Source of the DNA: Catellatospora paridis
GTDB lineage: Bacteria; Actinomycetota; Actinomycetes; Mycobacteriales; Micromonosporaceae
Length of the DNA stretch: 64,000 nt
Direction of reading: 5' to 3'
NCBI RefSeq assembly: GCF_009720365.1
Contig: NZ_ML769319.1
Coordinates: 87,752-151,751, forward strand
Both the position numbers and the translations under genes were made by a program. Shown here piece by piece: positions 34,852 to 42,014 of this stretch. Numbering within the stretch: the stretch's first letter is position 1; each line of letters starts with the position of its first letter. The notes below the pieces were generated by a model. The model made no database searches and had not been told where the DNA came from. It was given only the letters and a program-made list of their open reading frames with translations.

Positions 34852-35301
34852 ATGAAGATCATTCTGACGCACGAGGTGTCCGGTCTCGGCACCCCCGGCG
34901 ACATCGTTGAGGTCAAGGCCGGCTTCGGCCGTAACTACCTGCTCCCCCAGGGTTTCGCGATCCTGTGGACCAAGGGCGCGGAGAAGCAGGTCGAGTCGAT
35001 CAAGCGGGCCCGTGGGGCTCGTGAGGTCCGCGACCTGGGTCACGCCAACGAGATCAAGTCGCAGCTCGAGGGCCTGAAGGTCACCCTGTCGGCGCGCGCC
35101 GGCCAGGGCGGCCGTCTGTTCGGCTCCGTGACCGCGAACGAGGTCGCCGAGGCGGTCAAGACCGCGGGCGGTCCGACGCTGGACAAGCGCAAGATCGAGC
35201 TGCCGGCCGCCATCAAGTCGACCGGTGGCTACACGGTGCAGATCAAGCTGCACCCGGACGTGACCGCCAAGTTCAACCTGAACGTGGTCGCCTCCAAGTA
35301 A
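34852..35301 (+). CDS. rplI: 50S ribosomal protein L9
   Basis: 149 residues. The N-terminal domain ILTHEVSGLGTPGDIVEVKAGFGRNYLLPQGFA, a long central helix (about 45-75) and a C-terminal RNA-binding domain ending LNVVASK are all present. Last gene of the ribosomal/SSB operon, followed by a strong terminator. Confidence 0.97.
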   Translation: MKIILTHEVSGLGTPGDIVEVKAGFGRNYLLPQGFAILWTKGAEKQVESIKRARGAREVRDLGHANEIKSQLEGLKVTLSARAGQGGRLFGSVTANEVAEAVKTAGGPTLDKRKIELPAAIKSTGGYTVQIKLHPDVTAKFNLNVVASK

Positions 35302-35317
35302 GGCACTCGCAACACAG

Positions 35318-35355
35318 CGGCAGGCCCCCGGACCGATCGGTCCGGGGGCCTGCCG
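35318..35355. terminator. Bidirectional terminator after rplI
   Basis: A perfect 17-bp stem (left arm CGGCAGGCCCCCGGACC, 35318-35334) with loop GATC sits between the convergent rplI and VWA genes. Confidence 0.93.
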
Positions 35356-35365
35356 CCGTTCCGGG

Positions 35366-36817
35366 TCAGGAAAGCCGCTGGGCAGTGCGGATCAGTTCGG
35401 CGAGGTCGTCGACGGGGCGCTCGTCGAGCCGGGCGGCGGCCTCGTCGGCGATCTTCGCGAGGTCGGTCAGCCGTACGGCGCCGGCGCCCTCACCGCCGCG
35501 CAGCGCGACGGCGAAGAAGGCGGCCGTGTAGCACACCCGCAGCCGCACGTCCGCGCCGGTGAAGTCCCCGGACAGGTCGCCGACCGCGATCGACTCGTAC
35601 GTCTCGGACGGCTGCTTCGTGCTCGGGTCCAGCCAGCGCACCCGCACCTCCGCGACGCGGCCGGTGGCCTCGGCCTTGAGACGCACCAGGTAGAGGGCGG
35701 TCACCGAGTGGCCGGGGCCCACCTCGCCGCCGTCGACCCGGTCGTTGCGGAAGTCGTCGTCGGCGACCTGGCGGTTCTCGTAACCGATCAGCTCGTAGGA
35801 CGCGACGGTCTTGGCGTCGAACTGCACCTGCGCCTTGGCGTCCAGGGCACGCAGCGCCAGCGTGGCGGGCAGCCGCCGCACGAAGACGTCGCGGGCTTCG
35901 CGGCGCTCGGAGACGTACACCACGAAGCCGTCGCCGCGGTCGGCCAGCCGCTCCATCAGCTCGTCGCCGTAGTCGCTGCCGACACCCACACCCAGCAGCG
36001 CGATCTCCTTGTCCGCCTCCTCACGGACCTGGCGCAGCATGCGGTCGGCGTCGGTGGTGCCGGTGTTGGCCAGGCCGTCGGAAAGCAGGATGACCCGGTT
36101 GCTGAAGCCCTCACGGAATCCGTCGCGCGCGGTCTCGTACCCGGTGACCAGGCCGTCGCCGAGGTTGGTGCTGCCACCGGCCTTCAGCGAGTCGATGGCG
36201 GCGTGCAGCCGCTGCTTCTCCGACACCCGGGTCATCTCGCGGACCAGCTTGGCCTTGTCGCTGAAGGTCACGATCGCCACCGCGTCGGTGGGGCGCAGCT
36301 GGTCGACGAGCGTGTGCAACGCGTCCTGCACCAGGCCGAGGCGGTCGGGGTCGTCCATGGAGCCGGACACGTCGATGACGAACGTGAGCGCGGCGTTCTT
36401 GCGCTGCTCGCTGTCCTCCCCGCGGGTCTGCAGGCCGATGCGCAGCAGCCGGGTGTCGCGGGACGCCTCGTGCGAGGCGGGCAGCCGCGAACCGTCCACG
36501 TGCACGGCGAAGCCGTCGCCCTTCGGCTGCGCGTAGTGCTGGTCGAACGAGTTGACGAACTCCTCCGGGCGCACGGTGTCCGGGGCGGGACGGCGGCCGT
36601 CGCGCAGCCGTCCGGCGGCGTAGCCGTACGAGGCGGTGTCGACATCGAGGGCGAACGTGGACAGGTCGTCCCGCGAGGGACGCTGCGGGCCGGTCTCGTT
36701 CTGCGCGCCGTCGCCTCTGCTGGGTGGGTTTGGGGCACTGTCCGGCGCGTCGCTGGAGCCGCAGCCGGCCAGGGCGATCAGGGTGCAGAACACGACCGCG
36801 GCGCTCTTCAGTCTCAT
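35366..36817 (-). CDS. VWA-domain lipoprotein (YfbK-like)
   Basis: 483 residues. A lipobox LAGC with the modified Cys at residue 19 follows the signal peptide. An N-terminal von Willebrand N domain (STFALDVDTASYGYAAG near 52), a VWA domain with the MIDAS DVSGSMDD, and a C-terminal DUF3520-like domain follow in the order of YfbK-type proteins. It should bind a divalent metal outside the membrane; role unknown, perhaps envelope assembly. Monocistronic and convergent with rplI. Confidence 0.88.
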   Translation of the reverse strand: MRLKSAAVVFCTLIALAGCGSSDAPDSAPNPPSRGDGAQNETGPQRPSRDDLSTFALDVDTASYGYAAGRLRDGRRPAPDTVRPEEFVNSFDQHYAQPKGDGFAVHVDGSRLPASHEASRDTRLLRIGLQTRGEDSEQRKNAALTFVIDVSGSMDDPDRLGLVQDALHTLVDQLRPTDAVAIVTFSDKAKLVREMTRVSEKQRLHAAIDSLKAGGSTNLGDGLVTGYETARDGFREGFSNRVILLSDGLANTGTTDADRMLRQVREEADKEIALLGVGVGSDYGDELMERLADRGDGFVVYVSERREARDVFVRRLPATLALRALDAKAQVQFDAKTVASYELIGYENRQVADDDFRNDRVDGGEVGPGHSVTALYLVRLKAEATGRVAEVRVRWLDPSTKQPSETYESIAVGDLSGDFTGADVRLRVCYTAAFFAVALRGGEGAGAVRLTDLAKIADEAAARLDERPVDDLAELIRTAQRLS

Positions 36818-36986
36818 CGGGACCTCCCGTGAAGCCGGTCCGGGCCGGGTGATTCCGGCCGGGTCGGATACCGGACTTCATAGCAAGCGCATTGATGATC
36901 ATTTACCGCTTCCGTGGCGCACCTGAGACGAAAGCGGAACCGGCCGTGACCAAACCGTGCGCTCGCCGTGATCTGGCGGGAGTGCC

Positions 36987-37655
36987 TCAGATGATGCTGA
37001 GCAGGACGGTGGTCGCGCCGCCGGCCACCACGGCCGAGCAGAAGCCGATGGTGGCCGCGCGCCAGCTGTCGCTCGCCCAGCGCAGCACCGCCGCCATGGC
37101 GAGGGCGCCGAGCAGCGCCAGGCCCCAGCGGGGGGAACCGGCGATGAGATCGCCGAGGGCGGCCGAGCGTGCCGACTCGCAGCCGCCCAGGCCGGCCGCG
37201 ACGCAGGCGGCGTCGGGCTCGCCGGACAGCAGCAGTGCCCGCACGATCAGCACCACCAGCGGCACGGCGTAGAAGCCGGACGCCCACAGCAGGGCGGTCC
37301 AGTAGTCGCGTTCGGTGTGGGCCGGCGCGCCATGACCGTACTCGTGACCGGTGCGCGCCTCCGGCGGGCGGAGATCGGCGAGGTTGTCCGGCCAACGGTC
37401 GTCGTAGCTGTCGTAGCTGTCGTAGCTGTCGTAGTTGTCGCCGGTGACGTAGGTGTGGAACCCCGCGTCGGCGGGCGGGCCGTAGTCGGTGGACTGGCCG
37501 TGATCGTCGGCCGGGCCGTAGCGGTCGGCCGCGGAGCGCTGCCGGGGCACGGCGGGATCCGACGGGTGCGGCCAGCCGCCCGCCCTGGTGTTGGGCGTGG
37601 CAGGCTGCTGCGCTCCCCGGCCGTCACCCTGCGCCGACCAATCCGGATATCCCAC
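36987..37655 (-). CDS. Membrane protein with tandem Asp-Ser-Tyr repeat tail, unknown function
   Basis: 222 residues from GTG. A Pro/Gly/Asp-rich cytoplasmic N-terminal half contains a 9-base tandem repeat (TCGTAGCTG units, 37401-37440) encoding DSYDSYDSYDD, then three hydrophobic segments (about 125-145, 178-195, 203-222). No family is recognised; the layout (disordered head, two or three helices) resembles CD225/Ig-like small membrane proteins but that is not established. Confidence 0.65.
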   Translation of the reverse strand: MGYPDWSAQGDGRGAQQPATPNTRAGGWPHPSDPAVPRQRSAADRYGPADDHGQSTDYGPPADAGFHTYVTGDNYDSYDSYDSYDDRWPDNLADLRPPEARTGHEYGHGAPAHTERDYWTALLWASGFYAVPLVVLIVRALLLSGEPDAACVAAGLGGCESARSAALGDLIAGSPRWGLALLGALAMAAVLRWASDSWRAATIGFCSAVVAGGATTVLLSII

Positions 37656-37975
37656 GGTCGGAGCCTGTCGGAGACCGATATCCCAGGCAATCCCCCGAAC
37701 CGGCGAGAATAGGCAGCTGGCGATCTTATGATCTGCGCCACGCCGGGCGAAAATCTTGGAAAGAATCTTGTTTGCACAGCCTGTGTGGAGAGAAATAGCA
37801 GGTCAAAGCGTTATCCACAGGGTGTGGGGGAAAGTTGTCCACACCCTGTGCACAGGGTCCCCCACAGCCTGGGGCGGGTTGTCCACAGGTTGCCCCCAGC
37901 CTCGTCCCCACGGGTGTTTGTGCGGGGTGATTCACGCGCCTAGGGTCAATCGAATCGGGTTCTGAGGGAGGCGCC
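37656..37975 (+). other. AT-richer intergenic region upstream of dnaB
   Basis: 320 bases between the divergent membrane-protein and dnaB genes. The first half is AT-rich for this genome; the second holds three DnaA-box-like sites and a CTGTGCACAG palindrome. No small gene is supported. Confidence 0.75.
37811..37887 (+). promoter_or_regulatory. DnaA-box-like cluster in front of dnaB
   Basis: TTATCCACA at 37811-37819, TTGTCCACA at 37835-37843 and TTGTCCACA at 37879-37887 are all on the plus strand, with a palindrome CTGTGCACAG between the last two. The last two match the Streptomyces DnaA-box consensus exactly. The cluster could let DnaA regulate the replicative helicase gene or act as a second binding locus away from oriC. 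Confidence 0.7.
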
Positions 37976-39376
37976 GTGACATCGGTCGGGGACGGCGTAC
38001 GCGGGCAGTTCACCGCGGCCCAGGCAGCCCCGGCGGCCGAGCAGGTGCCCTTCGAGAAGACTCCCCCGCAGGACGTGGCCGCGGAGCAGTGCGTGCTCGG
38101 CGGCATGATGCTCTCCAAGGACGCCATCGCGGACGTGGTCGAGATCCTGCGGGCGAACGACTTCTACCGCCCCGCCCACTCCACCATCTTCGAGGCCGTG
38201 CTCGGCCTCTACGGCCGCGGCGAGCCCGCCGACGCGATCACGGTCGCGGCGGTGCTGGAGAGCGCCGGCGACCTGGCCCGCATCGGCGGCGCGCCGTACC
38301 TGCACACGCTCATCTCGACGGTGCCGACCGCGGCCAACGCGTCCTACTACGCCCGCATCGTCAGCGAGCGCGCCGTGCTGCGCCGCCTGGTCGAGGCCGG
38401 CACGAAGATCGTGCAACTGGGCTACGGCTCCGCGGCCGGCTCCGGCCGCGACGTCGACGACGTGGTGGATCTCGCCCAGCAGGCCATCTACGACGTGACC
38501 GAGCGCCGGGTCAGCGAGGACTTCGCCATCCTCGCCGACATGATCCAGCCGACGCTGGACGAGATCGAGGCGGTGGGCGCGGCCGACGGCAGCATGCGCG
38601 GCGTGCCGACCGGCTTCAGCGACCTCGACCGACTGCTCAGCGGCCTCCAGCCCGGACAATTGATCATTGTTGCTGGAAGACCTGGTTTGGGCAAGTCGAC
38701 GGCATCTATGGATTTTGCCCGCCATGCTGCGGTTCGAGCCGATATGGCCAGTGCGATCTTCTCGCTGGAAATGTCGAAGACCGAGATCGTGATGCGTCTG
38801 CTGTCGGCGGAGGCGCGGGTGCCGCTGCACGTGCTTCGCTCCGGGCAGCTGTCCGACGACGACTGGACCAAGCTCGCCCGGTGCATGGGCGAGATCTCCG
38901 AAGCGCCGATCTTCGTCGACGACACCCCGAACATGAACCTGATGGAGATCCGGGCCAAGGCGCGCCGTCTCAAGCAGCGGCACAACCTGAAGCTGATCGT
39001 CGTCGACTACCTCCAGCTGATGAGCTCGCCGAAGAAGACCGAGAGCCGCCAGCAGGAGGTCTCCGAACTGTCGCGTGGCCTCAAGCTGCTGGCCAAGGAG
39101 GTCGAATGCCCGGTGATCGCGGTCAGCCAGCTGAACCGTGGCCCCGAGCAGCGCACCGACAAGCGGCCGCAGCTGTCGGACCTGCGTGAGTCCGGCTCGA
39201 TCGAGCAGGACGCCGACGTCGTGATCCTGCTGCACCGCGACGACTACTACGACAAGGAGTCGCCGCGCGCGGGCGAGGCCGACTTCATCGTGGCCAAGCA
39301 CCGTAACGGCCCGACCGACACCATCACCGTCGCCGCGCAGCTGCACTTCTCGCGCTTCGTGGACATGGCGATCTGA
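37976..39376 (+). CDS. dnaB: Replicative DNA helicase DnaB
   Basis: 466 residues from GTG with GAGGGAG upstream. The N-terminal helical domain (about 25-130) precedes the RecA-like motor with P-loop GRPGLGKST (234-242), Walker B VVDYLQLM and the arginine-finger region RLKQRHNLKLI; no intein is present. Codons 227-259 around the P-loop are AT-shifted (14 of 33 end in G or C, while flanking codons nearly all do). It unwinds DNA at the fork. The following crcB gene starts 17 bases later. Confidence 0.97.
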   Translation: MTSVGDGVRGQFTAAQAAPAAEQVPFEKTPPQDVAAEQCVLGGMMLSKDAIADVVEILRANDFYRPAHSTIFEAVLGLYGRGEPADAITVAAVLESAGDLARIGGAPYLHTLISTVPTAANASYYARIVSERAVLRRLVEAGTKIVQLGYGSAAGSGRDVDDVVDLAQQAIYDVTERRVSEDFAILADMIQPTLDEIEAVGAADGSMRGVPTGFSDLDRLLSGLQPGQLIIVAGRPGLGKSTASMDFARHAAVRADMASAIFSLEMSKTEIVMRLLSAEARVPLHVLRSGQLSDDDWTKLARCMGEISEAPIFVDDTPNMNLMEIRAKARRLKQRHNLKLIVVDYLQLMSSPKKTESRQQEVSELSRGLKLLAKEVECPVIAVSQLNRGPEQRTDKRPQLSDLRESGSIEQDADVVILLHRDDYYDKESPRAGEADFIVAKHRNGPTDTITVAAQLHFSRFVDMAI

Positions 39377-39392
39377 CCGCAGGCCCGCAGAC

Positions 39393-39785
39393 GTGCGCAG
39401 GCAGTGGGACGTGCTCGCGGTGATCTCCGCGGGCGGCGTGCTCGGCGCGCTGGCCCGCCATGCGGTGAGCCGGGCCGTGCCGGCCTCCCCCACCGGGTTC
39501 CCGTGGGGGATCTTCGCAGTCAACGCCACCGGCTGCCTGCTCATCGGCGTGCTGATGGCACTGGTCGCGCACGTGTGGCCGGGGCGGCGGCTGCTGCGCC
39601 CGTTCCTCGGCACCGGCGTGCTGGGCGGGTATACCACCTTCTCCGCCTATACCGTCGACATAGTGCGGTTGGCGGACGCCGGAGCGGTCGCGGTCGCGGC
39701 GGCGTACCTGGTGGGCACGCTGCTGGTCGCGCTGCCGGCGGTGTACGGCGGGATGGTGGTGACCAGATGGCTGGTACGACGGTGA
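39393..39785 (+). CDS. crcB: Fluoride ion channel CrcB/Fluc, subunit 1
   Basis: 130 residues from GTG, four transmembrane segments. It has [14 protein letters not shown] near the N-terminus, [15 protein letters not shown], and [15 protein letters not shown], the central Thr/Ser-Phe core of Fluc channels. Fluc channels are dimers exporting toxic fluoride; two-gene systems give heterodimers. Second copy at 40158-40532, with a DUF190 gene between. Confidence 0.92.
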   Translation: MRRQWDVLAVISAGGVLGALARHAVSRAVPASPTGFPWGIFAVNATGCLLIGVLMALVAHVWPGRRLLRPFLGTGVLGGYTTFSAYTVDIVRLADAGAVAVAAAYLVGTLLVALPAVYGGMVVTRWLVRR

Positions 39786-40090
39786 ACGGCCTGCGCCTGA
39801 CGATCCTGGTCGGCGAGGGCGACCGGTGGCGGCACCGCCCCATGTACACCGAGATCGTGCACCGGGCCCACGCGGCCGGGCTGGCCGGCGCGTCGGTGCT
39901 GCGCGGCGTCGAGGGGTTCGGCACGCACTCGCGCATCCACACCGACCGGTTGCTGTCGCTGGCCGAGGAGCTGCCCATGATGGTCGTCATCGTGGACGCG
40001 GAGGAACGCGTCCGCGGCTTCCTGCCGTCACTGGCCGAACTGGGTCTGGAGGGCCTGGTCATGCTGGACCCGGTCGAGGTGGTGCGGTGA
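39767..40090 (+). CDS. DUF190 family protein (fluoride-locus accessory)
   Basis: 107 residues from ATG 39767, overlapping crcB1 by 19 bases; a GTG at 39782 would give a GTGA overlap and is also possible. [36 protein letters not shown] is a PII-like, ferredoxin-type fold segment characteristic of DUF190. Such proteins occur in crcB operons and are thought to sense or regulate. No ligand known here. Confidence 0.87.
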   Translation: MAGTTVNGLRLTILVGEGDRWRHRPMYTEIVHRAHAAGLAGASVLRGVEGFGTHSRIHTDRLLSLAEELPMMVVIVDAEERVRGFLPSLAELGLEGLVMLDPVEVVR

Positions 40091-40157
40091 GCGAGTCTTG
40101 CGAGCGAATCCGGCAGGCTCAGGCGCACCGTGACGACGAGCGACGCGAGGAGCAACG

Positions 40158-40532
40158 GTGACCGTCCTGCTGGTGGCGCTCGGCGCGGCCGTGGGCGCGC
40201 CGCTGCGCTACCTGGTGGACCGGGCGGTACAGGCGCGGCACGACGCGGTCTTCCCGTGGGGCACGCTGACCGTGAACGTGGCCGGTTCCTTCGTGCTCGG
40301 CCTGCTGACCGGCGGCGCACTGGCCGGGGCCGTGCCGGGCAGCGTGACGGCACTGCTGGGCACCGGGTTCTGCGGCGCGCTGACGACGTACTCCACCTTC
40401 GGCTACGAGACGCTCAAGCTCGTCGAGTCGGGCGCCTTCGGCCAGGCCTTCGCCAACGTCGCCGTCAGCGTGGCGACCGGTGTGGCCGCTGCCGCTGCCG
40501 GCTACGCCCTGGCTCAGCCCTCTTTCGGTTGA
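40158..40532 (+). CDS. crcB: Fluoride ion channel CrcB/Fluc, subunit 2
   Basis: 124 residues, four hydrophobic segments, with GAAVGAPLRYLVDRAV, PWGTLTVNVAGSFVLG and GFCGALTTYSTFGYETL typical of Fluc. Lower identity to the first copy suggests an obligate heterodimer. Its 3' end overlaps the convergent GT87 gene by 19 bases, so the two transcripts collide. Confidence 0.93.
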   Translation: MTVLLVALGAAVGAPLRYLVDRAVQARHDAVFPWGTLTVNVAGSFVLGLLTGGALAGAVPGSVTALLGTGFCGALTTYSTFGYETLKLVESGAFGQAFANVAVSVATGVAAAAAGYALAQPSFG

Positions 40533-41941
40533 TCATGAAGTTGTGCCGGTAACACGCCGTCGACCCGTGCCATAAGTTCATGATCAACACGGAGGGAGGG
40601 GCGGAGGGGGAGGGACCAGAGGGCGAAGGCTGCGGGGTAGAGGAGGTAGCCGAAGCGGGTGGCGGGCATCAGGACGATCGCGAGGAGCAGGCCGGTGGCG
40701 GTGACCAGGGCTGCCGAGCCGGCGTCACGCGGCGGTCGGCGCAGCAGCCAGAGGCCGACGGCCAGGCCGGCGAGCGCCAGCAGGGCCAGCGCGACGATCC
40801 GGCCGGCCGGCAGGTGCTGGGCGATCAGGTAGCCGAGCAGCGGCGACGCGGCGGGGCTGGTGACCAGGCCGTGGCCGGTCGGGAAGCGGATCACGTTCTC
40901 GACGAACGCGGCCGGCTCCACCAGCAGTGCCGGGACCAGCACGAGCAGTGGCAGACCGGCGGCGCCCAGGGCGTAGCGGCCGCCCGCCCGGCGGACCAGG
41001 GCGTACGCGCCGAGCACCAGCGCGACGGGCCAGGCCAGCAGCTTCATGGCCGCCGCGGCGCCGATCGCCACGCCCGCCCAGCCGAACCGGTGCCGGGCGG
41101 CGAGCGCGAAGGCCAGCAGGCACAGCGCCAGCACCGGCAGGTCGTCGCCGCCGGTGGCCAGGGTCAGCGCGCACAGCGGGAGCACGGTCGCGGCCTGCAC
41201 GGCGCGTACCAGCAGCGCGTCGCGGGCCGCGGTGCCGTCGCGCAGCAACCGCGCCGCGAGCGCCAGGACCAGTGCGGTGACCAGCGCGAACCAGATCCGG
41301 GCGTCGGTCCACCAGACGTCGCCGAAAACCGCACGGGGCAGGCCGAACACCGACATGCCCGGCTGGTACGGCGTGTATCCGAGCAGCGGGTCGGGCAGGG
41401 CGGCGATGCCGTCGCGCCCCAGGTAGGGCGTACCGCTGTCGAGCAGGCGTCGCGCCGACTCCTCGACGACGAGCACCTCCTCCTGCGCCCGTCCGCTCAT
41501 CCCGCCCGCCCGCGCGACCGCCTGCCCGACAAGCGGCACCACGGTGACGGCGACCCACGCCCCCGCGACGACCCAAGCCCGCGCGACCACCCCGCTCATC
41601 CCCGCCCCCGCCACGCCCGACCCCGGCAAGATCGCCGGACTTGCCTGGCACTCGTGCGCATCTTGGGCACGCTTTCCCGCATCTGCCTGGCAAGTCGAGT
41701 GATCGTGAGCGGGCCCGGCGGCGCGGCGACGGCGGTGGCGGGCCAGTTGGACGAGGACAGCGAGGGTCGCGGCGGCGTAGCCCCAGACGGCGATCGCGCC
41801 CCAGGCGCGGTGCGAGGTGAGCGTCGAGCCGATCGTGAGCCAGGCGAACAGCGCGGACAGGGCGTACAGGCCGAGGTCGACGGCGAGGCCGTCCCCGGCG
41901 CGGTCGATGCTGCGCCAGATGCGGCCAGGTGCGCTGCTCAC
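40514..41941 (-). CDS. GT87-like polytopic membrane glycosyltransferase
   Basis: 475 residues, about 10-12 hydrophobic segments. The outer loop after helix 2 has LLGYTPYQPGMSVF and ATG-GDDLPV, consistent with alpha-mannosyltransferase-type GT87/DUF2029 proteins. A cytoplasmic Cys/His-rich segment (about residues 70-100) follows helix 1 or 2. The end of the gene, encoding LHDQPKEG, lies inside the stop region of crcB2. Acceptor unknown. Confidence 0.78.
   Translation of the reverse strand: MSSAPGRIWRSIDRAGDGLAVDLGLYALSALFAWLTIGSTLTSHRAWGAIAVWGYAAATLAVLVQLARHRRRRAAGPAHDHSTCQADAGKRAQDAHECQASPAILPGSGVAGAGMSGVVARAWVVAGAWVAVTVVPLVGQAVARAGGMSGRAQEEVLVVEESARRLLDSGTPYLGRDGIAALPDPLLGYTPYQPGMSVFGLPRAVFGDVWWTDARIWFALVTALVLALAARLLRDGTAARDALLVRAVQAATVLPLCALTLATGGDDLPVLALCLLAFALAARHRFGWAGVAIGAAAAMKLLAWPVALVLGAYALVRRAGGRYALGAAGLPLLVLVPALLVEPAAFVENVIRFPTGHGLVTSPAASPLLGYLIAQHLPAGRIVALALLALAGLAVGLWLLRRPPRDAGSAALVTATGLLLAIVLMPATRFGYLLYPAAFALWSLPLRPSLRVDHELMARVDGVLPAQLHDQPKEG
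40528..40588. terminator. Palindromic hairpin at the crcB2/GT87 tail-to-tail overlap
   Basis: Arms GTTGATCATGAA (40528-40539) and TTCATGATCAAC (40577-40588) pair perfectly over 12 bases around a 37-base loop. The sequence lies within the last codons of the GT87 gene and spans the stop of crcB2, so it should terminate both. GATCATGAA palindromes of this kind seem to recur in Micromonosporaceae; this was not tested. Confidence 0.65.
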
Positions 41942-42014
41942 GCCGTCGCCTCGGGAAAAGCCGCGCCGTCCTGCGCCGCCGTGCCGGTCATCCGCTCGCT
42001 CATGCGGAGGAGTC

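Noticed and set aside
37401-37440. Microsatellite as a mobile repeat
   Set aside because: The 9-base units are in frame within a gene and encode a DSY repeat; a coding repeat, not a mobile element.
37976-39376. An intein inside dnaB
   Set aside because: The dnaB frame has normal length (466 residues) and no Hint-domain insertion; only a recoded P-loop tract remains.
39376-39393. Fluoride riboswitch before crcB
   Set aside because: The gap to dnaB is 16 bases, too short for the aptamer, and no crcB-motif sequence is seen inside the end of dnaB.
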